From: an uncultured Clostridia bacterium
GTDB lineage: Bacteria > Bacillota > Clostridia > Christensenellales > Aristaeellaceae
DNA: 6,211 nucleotides
Assembly (NCBI GenBank): GCA_934670175.1
Contig: CAKUOX010000100.1
Span: 1-6,211 of the forward strand
Direction of reading: 5' to 3'
Both the position numbers and the translations under genes were made by a program. Under the pieces are notes generated by a model. The model had not been told where the DNA came from, did not search any database, and saw nothing but the letters and a program-made list of their open reading frames with translations. Of the stretch, positions 6,099 to 6,211 are shown in pieces. Each line of letters opens with the position of its first letter. The first letter of the stretch is position 1.

Positions 6099-6188
6099 TC
6101 TGAGAGGTCATTCATTGAATTCCATGGTGTAGAGAGGCTGGCAATCCAGTCAGCTGATCAGCCATATGAACATACAAAAGGAGGTTGA
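6093..6188 (+). CDS. Possible 31-codon short ORF or leader peptide
   Basis: ATG 6093 opens a 31-codon frame (MKSERSFIEFHG...YEHTKGG) ending at TGA 6186-6188, which overlaps ATG 6188. There is no good Shine-Dalgarno before it, only GAG at 6086-6088, and it matches no family I recognise. It occupies almost all of the leader of the next gene and its last codons contain that gene's ribosome binding site, so it could act as a translated leader. A frame of this length can easily arise by chance. Confidence 0.18.
   Translation: MKSERSFIEFHGVERLAIQSADQPYEHTKGG
6176..6184 (+). promoter_or_regulatory. Strong Shine-Dalgarno of the gene cut by the window end
   Basis: AAAAGGAGG is close to perfect. ATG 6188 is only 3 bases away and opens just ATG GCG TAA, so the useful start is ATG 6196, 11 bases downstream, whose first A is the last base of that TAA. 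Confidence 0.6.
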
Positions 6189-6195
6189 TGGCGTA

Positions 6196-6211
6196 ATGCG
6201 CATGAAGCAGT
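6196..6211 (+). CDS. Start of a further gene, truncated by the window end
   Basis: ATG 6196 reads MRMKQ before the sequence ends. A second in-frame ATG at 6202 is an alternative start, 17 bases from the Shine-Dalgarno and therefore less likely. The product cannot be identified from five codons. The basic start and the copied promoter-like module would fit another small secreted protein like the one at 5625-6050, but this is a guess. Confidence 0.45.

Noticed and set aside
6153..6162. Ten-base palindrome GCTGATCAGC upstream of the last Shine-Dalgarno
   Set aside because: A perfect palindrome of this size is fairly likely by chance in a region of this length, and there is no second copy to support an operator.

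Overview
The window is a piece of a bacterial sugar-utilisation operon, followed by a compositionally different stretch with a small secreted protein. The genes have strong AGGAGG-type ribosome binding sites and tight same-strand spacing. The transporter is of the LplB/LplC (YteP/YtcP) type, with no ATPase gene beside it. Together these suggest a Bacillota/Clostridia-type bacterium of fairly high GC, possibly a gut lineage; this is an inference from style, not an identification. Sampled rows of the operon are about 55-70% GC and full of CGC, GCG and CTG codons. Sampled rows of the last gene are about 43-47% GC.

Layout. Positions 1-62 hold a GC-rich hairpin and the Shine-Dalgarno of the first gene. 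63-1010 and 1030-1929 encode two CUT1-family sugar ABC transporter permeases. 1953-4121 (GTG start) encodes a cytoplasmic GH36-like alpha-galactosidase with both predicted catalytic aspartates. 4139-5494 is one continuous reading frame for a six-hairpin glycosidase-like protein, interrupted by a single in-frame TAG at 4793-4795. 5495-5624 is an AT-richer intergenic region with promoter candidates. 5625-6050 encodes a 141-residue secreted protein with a signal peptide. 6051-6211 holds a second copy of the promoter-like motif, an inverted repeat over it, a possible 31-codon short ORF, and the start of another gene cut off by the window edge.

How the genes fit together. The two permeases would form the membrane channel for an oligosaccharide. 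Its binding protein is probably encoded just upstream, outside the window, and its ATPase elsewhere (MsmX-like sharing is known for this family). The imported sugar would be cut in the cytoplasm by the GH36-like enzyme and perhaps by the six-hairpin enzyme. Gaps of 17-23 bases between the four genes indicate one transcript.

The main items for a second look are the lone amber codon in an otherwise intact glycosidase-like gene, the sharp composition change after 5495, and the promoter-like module (TTGCA, 14 bases, TGCATCTAT) that occurs upstream of both the secreted-protein gene and the gene that follows it. I do not see a clearly new biological system such as a defence cassette, CRISPR array or mobile element.
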